Counted from the first letter of the stretch, positions 25,407 to 34,468 are shown. The stretch: 48,817 bases of DNA from Desulfobacterium sp. (GCA_016342325.1 JAEINR010000048.1:1-48817); one strand, 5' to 3'. The notes: generated by a model from the letters alone, not told the origin. Numbers and translations are program-made.

Positions 25407-27235
25407 AAAAACTGACACGTGTAAACGATTTTGTTATCCGGTTTGCCAATGTGAACGGATCCGGTTCTGCCAGCGCCAACAACCTTTTTGCAAAGGCGGT
25501 TTTCAGGCTGGGCATTCCAGTGAGCCCTAAAAATATTTTTCCATCCAACATACAGGGCCTGCCGACCTGGTATGAAGTCAGGGTCAGCGAGCAGGGGTAC
25601 CTGGGACGCCGGGGGGGGTATGATTTCATTGTTGCCATCAACGGCCAGACCCTTGAAAAGGATTACGACGATCTGCTGCCCGGCGGATATTTTTTGTATG
25701 ATTCCACAAGGGCCTTGTCTGATCACTTCAAGCGAAGGGATATCACCCCCATCGGTATTCCCTTAACTGACATCTGTAACCGGGAAATTAAGAATCCCAA
25801 ACTCCGGCCCCTGCTTAAAAACATTCTCTATGTGGGGGCAATTGCCTTTCTGCTGGATATGGATTTTTCCGTTCTCACGGATTCCATTACAAAACAATTC
25901 AGCAAAAAGCCCAAGCTGGCAGCACCCAATATTCGCTGCCTGGAATTGGGATTTAACTATGCATCAGAACATTTTAAGGATGTTTGTAAACTTTCGGTAA
26001 AGCGCAGCAACAAACTGAGCACCCACATCCTGATGGACGGCAACAGCGCCACTGCCTTAGGGGCCGTGTACGCCGGTGCAACCGTTGCCGGGTGGTATCC
26101 CATCACCCCGTCCACCTCGGTGATCGAGTCATTTGACACGTTTACCCGTCAATACCGGCTGGATGAAACCGGAAAAAGAAAGGCCGCCATTATCCAGGCA
26201 GAAGATGAACTGTCTGCCCTGGGGATTGCCGTGGGGGCCGCCTGGAACGGCGTCCGGTCCTTTACCGCCACCTCCGGCCCCGGGATTTCGTTGATGAACG
26301 AATTGTTGGGCCTGGCTTATTTTACAGAGATCCCCGTGGTTCTGGTCAATGTCCAGAGGGCCGGTCCCAGTACGGGCATGCCCACACGGACCCAGCAGTC
26401 AGACACCCTGGCCTGTGCCTATGCCTCCCATGGTGATACCAAACATGTGATGCTGTTTCCCAGCAATCCAACAGAGTGTTTCGAGATGGCCGCAGACAGC
26501 TTTGATCTGGCGGAAATACTCCAGACCCCGGTGATTCTCATGAGCGACCTTGACCTTGGCATGAATGACCATGTCTGCCTGCCCATGGTGTGGGATGACA
26601 GTCGTCAGTATAACCGGGGAAAAGTCCTTGACAGGGAACAACTCGAAACCCTGACCAAGGACTGGGGCCGGTATTTGGACACCGACGGCGACGGCATCTG
26701 CCACCGGACATACCCGGGCACCCACCCGGAAAAAGGCGCGTTTTTTACCCGGGGATCTTCCCATGACGAACATGCCGTCTATACAGAGGACAATGATGCC
26801 TATAAACGCTGTATGGAGCGATTGACCCGAAAATGGCAGACCGCTAGAACCCTTGTGCCCAAGCCCCGTATAAAAACAGATGATGGGACTGCTGCCGGGG
26901 GCTTGATCTTATACGGCACCACCGCACACGCCGCCTATGAGGCCGTGGAGATGCTTGGTAAAAAGGGTATTGCCCTGGACACCATGCGCCTGAGAGGGTT
27001 TCCCTTCCAGGATGAGGTCTGTGATTTTATTGATCGGTACGGGAAGGTTTTTGTGATCGAACAGAACCGGGACGGTCAGATGCGCACCCTTTTGATGAAT
27101 GAACTTTGTCTTGTTCCGGACAACCTTATTTCCATCACCCATATTGACGGCACACCCATTGATGCAAGATTCATTTCCCAATCCATTGAAACCGAGCTGT
27201 CAAAGACCCAGCCCCCCAAAGGAGGTGCCCTATGA
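25403..27235 (+). CDS. 2-oxoacid:ferredoxin oxidoreductase, fused gamma-alpha subunit
   Basis: A 610-residue fusion. Residues 1-~190 form the gamma domain (RFANVNGSGSASANNLF start, GYLGRRGGYDF); the rest is the alpha pyrimidine-binding domain, with GWYPITPSTSVIE near residue 232 and the conserved QAEDELSALGIAVGAAW and TATSGPGISLMNE stretches. This is the KorA/PorA layout seen in two-subunit enzymes. With the beta subunit and ferredoxin it would oxidise (or make) a 2-oxoacid with CoA; 2-oxoglutarate is the leading guess in an acetate oxidiser, but pyruvate or branched-chain substrates fit equally. It overlaps both neighbours by four bases. Confidence 0.92.
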   Translation: MKKLTRVNDFVIRFANVNGSGSASANNLFAKAVFRLGIPVSPKNIFPSNIQGLPTWYEVRVSEQGYLGRRGGYDFIVAINGQTLEKDYDDLLPGGYFLYDSTRALSDHFKRRDITPIGIPLTDICNREIKNPKLRPLLKNILYVGAIAFLLDMDFSVLTDSITKQFSKKPKLAAPNIRCLELGFNYASEHFKDVCKLSVKRSNKLSTHILMDGNSATALGAVYAGATVAGWYPITPSTSVIESFDTFTRQYRLDETGKRKAAIIQAEDELSALGIAVGAAWNGVRSFTATSGPGISLMNELLGLAYFTEIPVVLVNVQRAGPSTGMPTRTQQSDTLACAYASHGDTKHVMLFPSNPTECFEMAADSFDLAEILQTPVILMSDLDLGMNDHVCLPMVWDDSRQYNRGKVLDREQLETLTKDWGRYLDTDGDGICHRTYPGTHPEKGAFFTRGSSHDEHAVYTEDNDAYKRCMERLTRKWQTARTLVPKPRIKTDDGTAAGGLILYGTTAHAAYEAVEMLGKKGIALDTMRLRGFPFQDEVCDFIDRYGKVFVIEQNRDGQMRTLLMNELCLVPDNLISITHIDGTPIDARFISQSIETELSKTQPPKGGAL

Positions 27236-28284
27236 ATTCCCGCCGACCTGCGTTCCGCCATCCGGATCTGCCCAAAAACGATCTGGGGTATACCCGCCGG
27301 GATTATGAAGGAGGGGACTCCACCCTGTGTGCCGGGTGCGGCCATGATTCCATTACCAATGGCATTATCCAGGCATGTTTTGAGCTATCCATAGAACCCC
27401 ACCGGGTGGCCAAGCTTTCCGGTATCGGGTGTTCGTCAAAGACACCGGCTTATTTTCTGAACAAATCCCACGGGTTCAACACGGTCCACGGCCGCATGCC
27501 CGCCATTGCCACCGGTGCCAACATGGCCAATAGGGATCTGTTGTATATTGGTGTTTCCGGCGACGGAGATACCGCCTCCATCGGCATGGGTCAATTTGTA
27601 CACGTTGCCCGGCGCAACTTGAACATGGTGTATATCGTCATGAACAATGGCTGCTACGGTCTCACCAAAGGCCAGGATTCGGCAACCGCTGACAAGGGAT
27701 CGTCCAGCAGGAAAGGACGGCCCAATCCATTTGAAGCCATTGACCTTTGCGAAATGGCGGTCCAGCTGGGGGCGGGTTTTGTGGCCAGGGGATTTTCAGG
27801 GGACAAGGAACAACTGGTTCCGCTTTTAAAGGCGGCCATACTGCACAAAGGGTTTGCCCTTGTTGATGTGATTTCCCCCTGTGTTACCTTTAACAATACT
27901 GAAACCTCCACCAAGAGTTACCACTGGGTCCGTGACCATATGGAGGCCTCCGGCACCTTTGATTTCATTCCGGAAAGGCAGGAAATCACAGCGCGCTATG
28001 AAGAAGGGGCAACCCAGTCCGTCGCCCTCCATGACGGAACCGTCATCCATCTTCACAAAAGTGACAACGCCTTTGATGTCACCCAAAGGCGCGCTGCCAT
28101 CAATGCCCTTGAGGACCACCGGGAAAAGGGGCAGATTCTCACGGGAATCCTTCATATCAACGAGACCCTCCAGGACACCCATGATATCCTCGAAACCACG
28201 GACAAACCGTTGAACGCTTTGACACAAGAGGAATTGTGTCCGGGAAACCAGACACTTCAACAGATTTTTGAAACGTACAGATAA
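27232..28284 (+). CDS. 2-oxoacid:ferredoxin oxidoreductase, beta subunit (TPP-binding)
   Basis: A 350-residue thiamine-pyrophosphate subunit. CAGCGHDS near residue 25-32, SGIGCSSKTPAYF near 63, and the TPP motif GDGDTASIGMGQF ... MNNGCYGLTKGQ near 105-145 are all present. Length and the lack of a C-terminal ferredoxin fit the KorB group. Its ATG overlaps the alpha subunit stop, showing translational coupling. It is the last obligate enzyme subunit of the operon, with a VOC gene 103 bp on. Confidence 0.93.
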   Translation: MNSRRPAFRHPDLPKNDLGYTRRDYEGGDSTLCAGCGHDSITNGIIQACFELSIEPHRVAKLSGIGCSSKTPAYFLNKSHGFNTVHGRMPAIATGANMANRDLLYIGVSGDGDTASIGMGQFVHVARRNLNMVYIVMNNGCYGLTKGQDSATADKGSSSRKGRPNPFEAIDLCEMAVQLGAGFVARGFSGDKEQLVPLLKAAILHKGFALVDVISPCVTFNNTETSTKSYHWVRDHMEASGTFDFIPERQEITARYEEGATQSVALHDGTVIHLHKSDNAFDVTQRRAAINALEDHREKGQILTGILHINETLQDTHDILETTDKPLNALTQEELCPGNQTLQQIFETYR

Positions 28285-28290
28285 GGGGCA

Positions 28291-28343
28291 CAAAAAGGAA
28301 TCTGCATAAACAGAAGCCTGCCTAGGCAGAAACCGCCTTTTTG
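28291..28343 (+). terminator. Stem-loop after the oxidoreductase genes
   Basis: CAAAAAGG pairs with CCTTTTTG over a 37-base interior that contains the palindrome CTGCCTAGGCAG. The short gap to the VOC gene makes this either an attenuator or an mRNA-stability element rather than a full stop. Confidence 0.35.
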
Positions 28344-28387
28344 AAAAACAAGGTATCGATCCATTGTCATTTACCAGGAGGACTACG

Positions 28388-28933
28388 ATGAAATACAGGG
28401 GCATCAACCACCTTGCAATGGTGACAGGGGACATGGACGCGACCATCCGTTTCTGGCGTGATCTTATGGGGATGCGGTTAATCAACGGCTTTGGGAAAGG
28501 GGGATTCCGCCATTATTTTTTTGAAATTGATGAAAAGAACACCCTGGCTTTTTTTGAGTGGGACGGGGCCCAGCCCGTGGAACCAAAGCACCATGGCGTG
28601 CCGGTTAAAGGACCGATTGTTTTTGATCATATCGCCTTTGGCGTGGCGTCAAGCGAAGAAGCATGGCAGCTAAAGGATAAACTTGAAGCCGCCGGGTTTG
28701 AGTGTTCAGATATGATTGACCATGGGTTCATTCATTCCATCTATTCCTTTGATCCCAATGGCATTCCCATTGAATTTTGCTACGAGGTTGCGGGGCATGA
28801 TCTCCGTAAAAATCCTGTTCTAAATGATGATGATCCGCCCTTGGCAGCCATGGAAGGGTCAGAGCCCCAGCCGGGGAAATGGCCGGCGGTCACCCGTCCG
28901 ACGCCAAAGGAGGAGCGGTTTGTCGCAAAATGA
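28388..28933 (+). CDS. VOC-family (glyoxalase/dioxygenase-like) protein
   Basis: A 181-residue single-chain vicinal oxygen chelate protein with the two beta-alpha-beta-beta-beta units: INHLAMVTGDMDATIRFWRD at the start and FDHIAFGVASSEEAWQLK in the second unit. Likely metal ligands are His in NHLAM, Glu in AFFEW, His in FDHIAF and Glu in IPIEFCYE. Relatives are glyoxalases, epimerases (methylmalonyl-CoA) or extradiol-type dioxygenases; an oxygenase role is unlikely in an anaerobe. Start 28388 has AGGAGG upstream; an upstream ATG at 28364 does not. It follows the oxidoreductase operon on the same strand. Its substrate is unknown. Confidence 0.85.
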   Translation: MKYRGINHLAMVTGDMDATIRFWRDLMGMRLINGFGKGGFRHYFFEIDEKNTLAFFEWDGAQPVEPKHHGVPVKGPIVFDHIAFGVASSEEAWQLKDKLEAAGFECSDMIDHGFIHSIYSFDPNGIPIEFCYEVAGHDLRKNPVLNDDDPPLAAMEGSEPQPGKWPAVTRPTPKEERFVAK

Positions 28934-29043
28934 AAAAAAGGGGAACTGGGTTCACACGATCTTCAAGAAAACCACCGTATATTGTGGCGTTTTTGCAGCC
29001 TGGAGCGATGTGAGCCCAGTACCCAACGTCCCAAAGGATGGTT

Positions 29044-31176
29044 TTATTTTTCAACGGACGACGGCCGGATTTTCAGGCTCAGGCCAGTAATCAACCTTCT
29101 GGGAAGGGCGCCACATGATATGGAAGCGATTGCGAACAGGCCGGTCAGAACTATCTTCCCCCATGGGGAAACACCGGAGCCTGTATTCCCTTGAACACCC
29201 GTTGCAAAAACACTGGTAATAAAACAATCTGATCCGCCACCACCTCCGTCGCCGCCCGTATCGGGAATTGGCTCATCTTTACTTGGCGTGCGAAAATAGA
29301 CTTCATTGCCATAGTCTGTCTTCCCTTCAGTATTGGTTGCCCAGGCACGAAGATAATGGGACTTGCCCTTTGACAGATCGGTTAAATGGCTGGAGAAACT
29401 GCCGGTACCGCTGCCTTCCATGGTGGAGTTGTCTGAAATGGACGTTTTGGGATGGTCGGACCAGCAGATTCCCCGGGCGATTACCTGGGTGTCGCTGAAT
29501 AGTTCAATCTCTCCACCACTGTCAACTGACGTCGATGTGAGTGATGTAATTGGTGTTGTTGTAATGTTGGCAAAAAGGGTCTGTGTGAGTTCCCATCCAG
29601 TCCGGTTGCGGTTTTCACGGTCAATAAATGCTTTTACCTCCGGGTCATCGGTATACAGGTGATTATATCTTACATCAATCCCAAAACCGCTGTTCACCAA
29701 ATTGAGAAGGGTCTTTGGAATACTGCCGGAGAGCTGATTGGTAGAAAGGTCAAGGTCGTATAACTTTATAAGATTTCCCAGTTCAGGCGGAATGCTTCCG
29801 GTGAGGGTGTTGCTATTGAGCTGAAGGTATCTCAAATTTTCCAAATTCCCCAGTTCCGGAGGAATGCTGCCGGTGAGTTGATTCTCATTAAGGTTAAGCT
29901 GGCTCAGCTTTACAAGGTTTCCAAGTTCAGGCGGAATGCTTCCGGTGAACTGATTCTCAGAAAGGTCAAGCTCGTATACATTTATAATATTTCCCAGTTC
30001 AGGCGGCAGGCTGCCGGTGAACTGATTTTTGGAAAGGTGAAGTGTTTTCAGCTTTACAAGGTTGCCAAGTTCAGGCGGGAGACTGCCGGTGAGGGCGTTG
30101 GTCTGGAGGCGAAGGTCTGTCAGCTTTTCAAGCTTCCCCAGTTCCCTGGGAATGCTGCCGGTGAGTTGATTGTGGAAAAACCATATGCAGGTCAATTCTC
30201 CTAGATTGCCCAACTCCGGTGGAAGATTACCGCTGAGTTGGTTGAGGTAAAGATAAAGGTGGGTCAGCGTTTCTAAATTTCCCAGCTCCGGTGGAATATT
30301 GCCCGTGAGACGGTTACTCGCAAGGCTAAGGTGGGTCAGCGTTGTTAAGTTTCCCAGTTCAGGGGGAATCGTACCGGTGAGCGGGTTGCTGCCAAGTCTG
30401 AGAACGGTCAGTGCGGTTAAATTTCCCAATCCAGGTGGAATCTCGCCAGCGAGGCGGTTGCTACTAAGATCAAGGACTGTCAATCTTTCCAGATTTTCCA
30501 GTTCCGGTGGAATTTTTCCGGTGAGGTGGTTACTCGCAAGGGAAAGGTGTGTCAACTCCCTCAAATTTAGCAGTTCAAGGGGGAAATTGCCGGTGAGTTG
30601 GTTGCCCCCAAGGGAAAGGCGGGTCAGTTTTTCCAAATTCCCGAGTTCCGGTGGAATGCTGCCGGTTAGTTCATTGTAGCCAAGGGAAAGGGTTTCCAGA
30701 TTTACCAAATTCCCCAGTTCTGCTGGAATACTGCCGATGCATTGGGTGGCGGTAAGGTCAAGGAGCGTTAGATTCTCCAGCTTTCCCAATTCGGGGGGAA
30801 TGATGCCCGGGTTGAGGCGATTATTTCCGCTAAGGTCAAGGACTTTCAGGTGGGCAAGATTCCCCAGTTCGGGCGGTATGGTGCCTTCCAGAAAGTTTTG
30901 CGGTAGCTTGATCTCTGTCACGTGATCGGCAACCATGGTTATTCCGAACCAGCTTTCTCCTGTGATATTCTGGCTAAACCCATCTTCCGCTAAAGGCTCA
31001 CCTTTCCAACGTCTATTGTTACCCCTGGTACTGCCCCATTCGTCTCCTCCCGTGCTGTTGTACAAGGCGATCAAAGCCGCCCGTTCGATGGATGGAATTG
31101 CACCTGAAGATGGGGTTGCAATTGAAAACAATAGGGCGAGCCCAATCAAACCAATTAACGGATTACGAATTTTCAT
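29044..31176 (-). CDS. Secreted leucine-rich-repeat protein (plant-type LRR)
   Basis: A 710-residue protein with an N-terminal signal peptide (about residues 1-26), then an LRRNT-like region (ERAALIALYNSTGGDEW, as in plant receptor kinases), then 17 tandem 24-residue repeats of the form TxLxLxxNxLTGSIPPELGNLxxL (roughly residues 90-500). A ~100-residue domain follows, then a GGGGG linker, the motif SDCFITSVF and a hydrophobic tail, similar in order to the GGGCFIATAAYGS C-termini of surface proteins in Deltaproteobacteria, though altered. The protein should be surface-exposed and bind other proteins. At the DNA level the repeats are 72 bp with several near-identical units, so recombination between them is likely. 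Start 31176 is used because GGGGAAAT lies close upstream; the frame to 31245 adds no plausible leader. Confidence 0.88.
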   Translation of the reverse strand: MKIRNPLIGLIGLALLFSIATPSSGAIPSIERAALIALYNSTGGDEWGSTRGNNRRWKGEPLAEDGFSQNITGESWFGITMVADHVTEIKLPQNFLEGTIPPELGNLAHLKVLDLSGNNRLNPGIIPPELGKLENLTLLDLTATQCIGSIPAELGNLVNLETLSLGYNELTGSIPPELGNLEKLTRLSLGGNQLTGNFPLELLNLRELTHLSLASNHLTGKIPPELENLERLTVLDLSSNRLAGEIPPGLGNLTALTVLRLGSNPLTGTIPPELGNLTTLTHLSLASNRLTGNIPPELGNLETLTHLYLYLNQLSGNLPPELGNLGELTCIWFFHNQLTGSIPRELGKLEKLTDLRLQTNALTGSLPPELGNLVKLKTLHLSKNQFTGSLPPELGNIINVYELDLSENQFTGSIPPELGNLVKLSQLNLNENQLTGSIPPELGNLENLRYLQLNSNTLTGSIPPELGNLIKLYDLDLSTNQLSGSIPKTLLNLVNSGFGIDVRYNHLYTDDPEVKAFIDRENRNRTGWELTQTLFANITTTPITSLTSTSVDSGGEIELFSDTQVIARGICWSDHPKTSISDNSTMEGSGTGSFSSHLTDLSKGKSHYLRAWATNTEGKTDYGNEVYFRTPSKDEPIPDTGGDGGGGGSDCFITSVFATGVQGNTGSGVSPWGKIVLTGLFAIASISCGALPRRLITGLSLKIRPSSVEK

Positions 31177-31497
31177 GGGATTTCCCCAAATTAAGAGTTT
31201 GCACTTTATGCTTCTATAAAAGCCCGTGGATATGGCGCTTGGCATCCATTCCCATAGTACATTTTCAACATTAAACGATATTAGTAAAGTTTTATTTTTG
31301 ATGAGCGTATACCAACAACCCGCATTTGTAAAGGACTATAGCGGCCCTATACGGGAGTCAATGTTACACCAGGGCCAGGTTCCCTTTGATTGAATACATT
31401 GTAACCATGATTAGGTATAGGGCAGCCCCAGGGCCCTGCCGGGACTTTATTTTTGAGACTTTAGCAGGTGGTGAAAATGGGAATAGGGCATAACGGA
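31177..31497. other. Gap between LRR and solute-binding protein genes
   Basis: About 320 bp with no recognisable gene. Both neighbours run on the minus strand, so this holds the promoter of the LRR gene. A GGCAG/CTGCC inverted repeat near 31419 is weak. Confidence 0.4.
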
Positions 31498-32217
31498 TTA
31501 TTCATGATTGCCAAACCGTTCCGCCATCAGTTGTTTTCTTATGCGCCCTAGGCGCCCCTCTTTTTCCATCTCCTGTAAAGCCACGGTTATTTCAGGTACC
31601 AGGTGTTTGTTCTTTTTATGGAGGTAGTGATAGAGGGGGTAGGTTTTTATGGGAGGTTCCAAGGGTCTGATATGGGGTGTTTTTAATTCTCGCATCAGTG
31701 TCATTCCGTCCACCCGTGTGATAACAATAATATCAACCCGTCCCGCATCCAGAAGCTTGAATAATTTTTTATCGTTGTTGAAAAGATGAAAATTCATTCC
31801 ATGGAGACCCTTTTCCGAGTATCTGACCCCCCTCCGCGCCCCAATAACATATGGTTTCAGGCTGTCCCACCCTTTAACCGAAAACACCTTTTCTTTAGTG
31901 AAAACCATACCGTCAATTTTGTGTACGGGTACGGGAATCATAAGCAGGTTCGGGTGTTCCTTATCCATACCGGCGATTCGAAATAATTCGCCGTCTGTTA
32001 TGCCCTCATTCGAGTAACGGAGTGCCCTCCGTGCCGGGTATTTTTTAAGAATAATTTCAATGCCGATTCTTTGATACGCTTCTGTAATAACTTTTTCGCT
32101 TACAAAGGCGTTGTTGGCATTTTCGACTGTTGAAAAGGTCAGTTTGTCTGCCCCTTGTGATGGTATCGCTAAAAAAATAGCGCCTAGGGTCAGTAAAAGA
32201 ATGTTGTTTGTTTTCAT
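31498..32217 (-). CDS. Periplasmic solute-binding protein, SBP_bac_3 family
   Basis: A 239-residue protein with a signal peptide (MKTNNILLLTLGAIFLAIPSQG) and the bilobed solute-binding fold typical of amino acid transporter partners. The segment QRIGIEIILKKYPARRALRYS is the first alpha helix after the binding site. No ABC permease or ATPase is next to it. GGAGG lies 8 bp before the ATG; the GTG six bases upstream is the alternative. It follows the TetR gene by 17 bp, so it is in the same transcript and may act as a sensor or orphan binding protein for the same ligand. Confidence 0.85.
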   Translation of the reverse strand: MKTNNILLLTLGAIFLAIPSQGADKLTFSTVENANNAFVSEKVITEAYQRIGIEIILKKYPARRALRYSNEGITDGELFRIAGMDKEHPNLLMIPVPVHKIDGMVFTKEKVFSVKGWDSLKPYVIGARRGVRYSEKGLHGMNFHLFNNDKKLFKLLDAGRVDIIVITRVDGMTLMRELKTPHIRPLEPPIKTYPLYHYLHKKNKHLVPEITVALQEMEKEGRLGRIRKQLMAERFGNHE

Positions 32218-32234
32218 GGCCACCCCTCCTTTGT

Positions 32235-32855
32235 TTAAGGGTGAAAGGGTGGGATATTAAAAAATTTTAACGTTTCCTTGGTTCTTCGAACATACTCATC
32301 ATGGTCGATCTCCAGCATCTTTGTGAAGAAGGCCTCGCCTGAAATAAAATTGTGAAAGGAGTTCATCATGGAGATAACTTTCATTTGGGCTTCGGTGGGA
32401 ACATTTTCTTTGTCCTCTGAAAGACCCATGGAAAATGCGATATCGGAGATGTATTCGGGGATGTGGATATCTAAATCCGTATCATCCCTGGTTTTTGTAA
32501 AATACCTGAACAGCGTCAAGTTGGATATTTCCGGGTACTCAAACAGGTGATCGATGAGCACCTCTATGGCAATCTCTATTCTTTCAGGCAGGGGGCGTCC
32601 TTTGACCTTGTGTTCAATTTTAGCCAGTTTTTGACCCATTTCGTCATAAATGTCCGTTACGACGGCTTCATAGAGGTTTCCCTTGTCCCCCCAGTGATAA
32701 TGGAGTGTTGAGATGTCAATTTTTGTTTCTTTGGCAATCATGCGGGTTGTTGTACCGTGAAAACCATATTCGCCGAACAGTTTACGTGCAGCCCGCAAGA
32801 TTCTAGCTTTAACTGAGTCAGGATTTTTTCTTGCCTTTTGAAGTGGTGTGGCCAT
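32235..32855 (-). CDS. TetR-family transcriptional regulator
   Basis: A 206-residue regulator. The N-terminal HTH reads ARILRAARKLFGEYGFHGTTTRMIAKE then ISTLHYHWGDKGNLYEAV, a standard TetR DNA-binding unit (residues ~17-62). The C-terminal ligand-binding part is helical and not assignable. It lies downstream of the fad operon and the epimerase remnant, on the same strand, and just upstream of the solute-binding protein gene. As the only TetR here, it is a candidate for the twin operators in front of fadI; that is inference. The ATTATTAATAAT palindrome upstream of its start could be its own site. Confidence 0.9.
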   Translation of the reverse strand: MATPLQKARKNPDSVKARILRAARKLFGEYGFHGTTTRMIAKETKIDISTLHYHWGDKGNLYEAVVTDIYDEMGQKLAKIEHKVKGRPLPERIEIAIEVLIDHLFEYPEISNLTLFRYFTKTRDDTDLDIHIPEYISDIAFSMGLSEDKENVPTEAQMKVISMMNSFHNFISGEAFFTKMLEIDHDEYVRRTKETLKFFNIPPFHP

Positions 32856-32989
32856 TTAGCTGCCCTTTAAAGTGATTACGTTATTATTAATAATTGTTCA
32901 GCACATTGTGTTACTCCCATTGCCTTTTTGAGAGGTTCTCTTATTCTTATATTAATCCTATCTTTGTCAAGGGAAAATTGTAATAAAAA

Positions 32990-33300
32990 TTATACGTATC
33001 CGCCTTTCCGGAACCAGGAGATTGATTCCTTTAATGACGTTTCCACCGGCGTCAACTCAAGTTTGAGTTCTGATTTGGCTTTTGAATTATCAAAAATCTG
33101 ATTTGTACGCAGCCCATAAAAGATTCCTGGAACCCGGGATATTGACTTTGTAAATGGAACGCCAGTCTTTCATCCAGATGGAATAAATGGCCGCCGGGTC
33201 GAACCAGGGCACGCACCTCGTAATTATCATTCAACAGCTCCCTGACAACATGGGAACCGATAAAACCTGCTGCACCGGTGACAAGCGCTTTCTTTCCCAT
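32990..33300 (-). pseudogene. NAD-dependent epimerase/dehydratase with large internal deletion
   Basis: ATG at 33300 with AAGGAGA upstream starts GKKALVTGAAGFIGSHVVRE, the Rossmann nucleotide-binding start of extended SDRs (dihydroflavonol reductase-like), through RALVRPGG. It then leaves the family's sequence. In another frame, YGLRTNQIFDNSKAKSELKL then TPVETSLKESISWFRKGGYV and a stop at 32990 match the C-terminus of the same family. The catalytic YxxxK and about 230 residues are gone. As with the SDR at 11009, only the first and last parts remain. Confidence 0.8.
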
Positions 33301-33316
33301 TGATCTTCTCCTTAGC

Positions 33317-34468
33317 TTAAATGATTTCTTTGGTGAAAAAGGCGTCGATATCGTCCCTGGAAAACTCCACTTCTTCCAGTATTTTAACCGTACTTTCCCC
33401 AAATCCAACGGGCGTGCTGCGGATGCTTCCCGGCGTCTCGCTCATCTTGATGGGCACCCCAAAGGTTTTTTCCCTGTCACCGTTGGGGGCGACCGTTTCC
33501 ACAACCATCTGCCTTGCTGAAAACACCTCGGATTCCATGGCCTCCTCCAGGGTGTTTACCGGACCCCAGCAGATGGGCAGTTGATCCAATTCAAGCTCCC
33601 ATTCATGGCGGTCTTTTTTCTTAAAGGTATCTTCCATGAAGGCTTTGATCTCTCCTTGCTTTTCTTTATTTAGCTGCAGGCAGGATAGATGGGGGGGGAC
33701 CCCAAGGTGGTCACAAAGGGTATTCCAAAAATGGGGTTCCAGGGCGCCCAGGGTCAGGTATTTTCCGTCCCTGGTTTCAAACGTATTATAAAAGGCATAC
33801 CCATGGGAAAGAAAGGCGTCGGACCTTTTGGGACGCTCTCCGGTGAGTCGTTGAAGGTCCATATTCACGGCCAGCATGGGAAGGCAGCAATCGGTCATGG
33901 CGATATCGATGAACTGACCTCGACCGGTCCGGGTGCGGTCAAAAAGCGCAAGGAGGATACCCAGGGCGCCGTGGAGTCCTCCTCCTGCAATATCGGCAAT
34001 CTGGAACCCCGGTATGGTAGGGGCACCATCCTTTGGTCCGATCTGGTCCAGAAGGCCCGACACCCCGAGGTAATTGACATCGTGGCCGGGCCGGTCCCGG
34101 AGGGGACCGGTCTGCCCGTATCCTGAGATGGAGCAGTAAATAAGACCGGGATTTTTTTCTTTCAGGGTATCATAATCAACCCCCAGCCTGGCTGCGACCC
34201 CGGGCCTGAATCCCTCCACCAGAATATCGGCATTGCCCACGAGCCGGTAAAAAATCTCCTTTCCCTCCCGGCTTTTCAGGTTCAAGGTCATATGTTCCTT
34301 GTTCCTGTTGACACTGGGGGGAAAGGATCCTTCCTTTTCAAACCGTTTGTCTTCGATTGTAATTACCCTGGCACCATGGTCGGCAAGCACCATGGTGCAA
34401 AAGGGGCCCGGCAGCATCCGTGAGATGTCCAGCACCGTGATGCCGTGGAGTGCACCTTTTTTTTCCAT
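33317..34468 (-). CDS. CaiB/BaiF family CoA transferase
   Basis: A 383-residue class III CoA transferase. It moves CoA between carboxylic acids through an enzyme-bound aspartyl anhydride. Family marks are LDISRMLPGPFCTMVLADHGARVI at the start, VEGFRPGVAARLGVDY, YGQTGPLRDRPGHDVNYLGVSG, and the DIAGG-LHGALGI segment; the nucleophilic Asp lies in the NYLGV/DIAGG region. Relatives include alpha-methylacyl-CoA racemase and formyl-CoA transferase. AAAGGAG lies 7 bp before the ATG at 34468. It is 112 bp after the first acyl-CoA dehydrogenase gene, same strand, and probably belongs to the fad operon, activating or racemising the acid. Confidence 0.9.
   Translation of the reverse strand: MEKKGALHGITVLDISRMLPGPFCTMVLADHGARVITIEDKRFEKEGSFPPSVNRNKEHMTLNLKSREGKEIFYRLVGNADILVEGFRPGVAARLGVDYDTLKEKNPGLIYCSISGYGQTGPLRDRPGHDVNYLGVSGLLDQIGPKDGAPTIPGFQIADIAGGGLHGALGILLALFDRTRTGRGQFIDIAMTDCCLPMLAVNMDLQRLTGERPKRSDAFLSHGYAFYNTFETRDGKYLTLGALEPHFWNTLCDHLGVPPHLSCLQLNKEKQGEIKAFMEDTFKKKDRHEWELELDQLPICWGPVNTLEEAMESEVFSARQMVVETVAPNGDREKTFGVPIKMSETPGSIRSTPVGFGESTVKILEEVEFSRDDIDAFFTKEII

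Noticed and set aside
29044-31245. Plus-strand frames opposite the LRR gene with repeated proline- and serine-rich text
   Set aside because: They are mirror products of the 72-bp repeat on the other strand.
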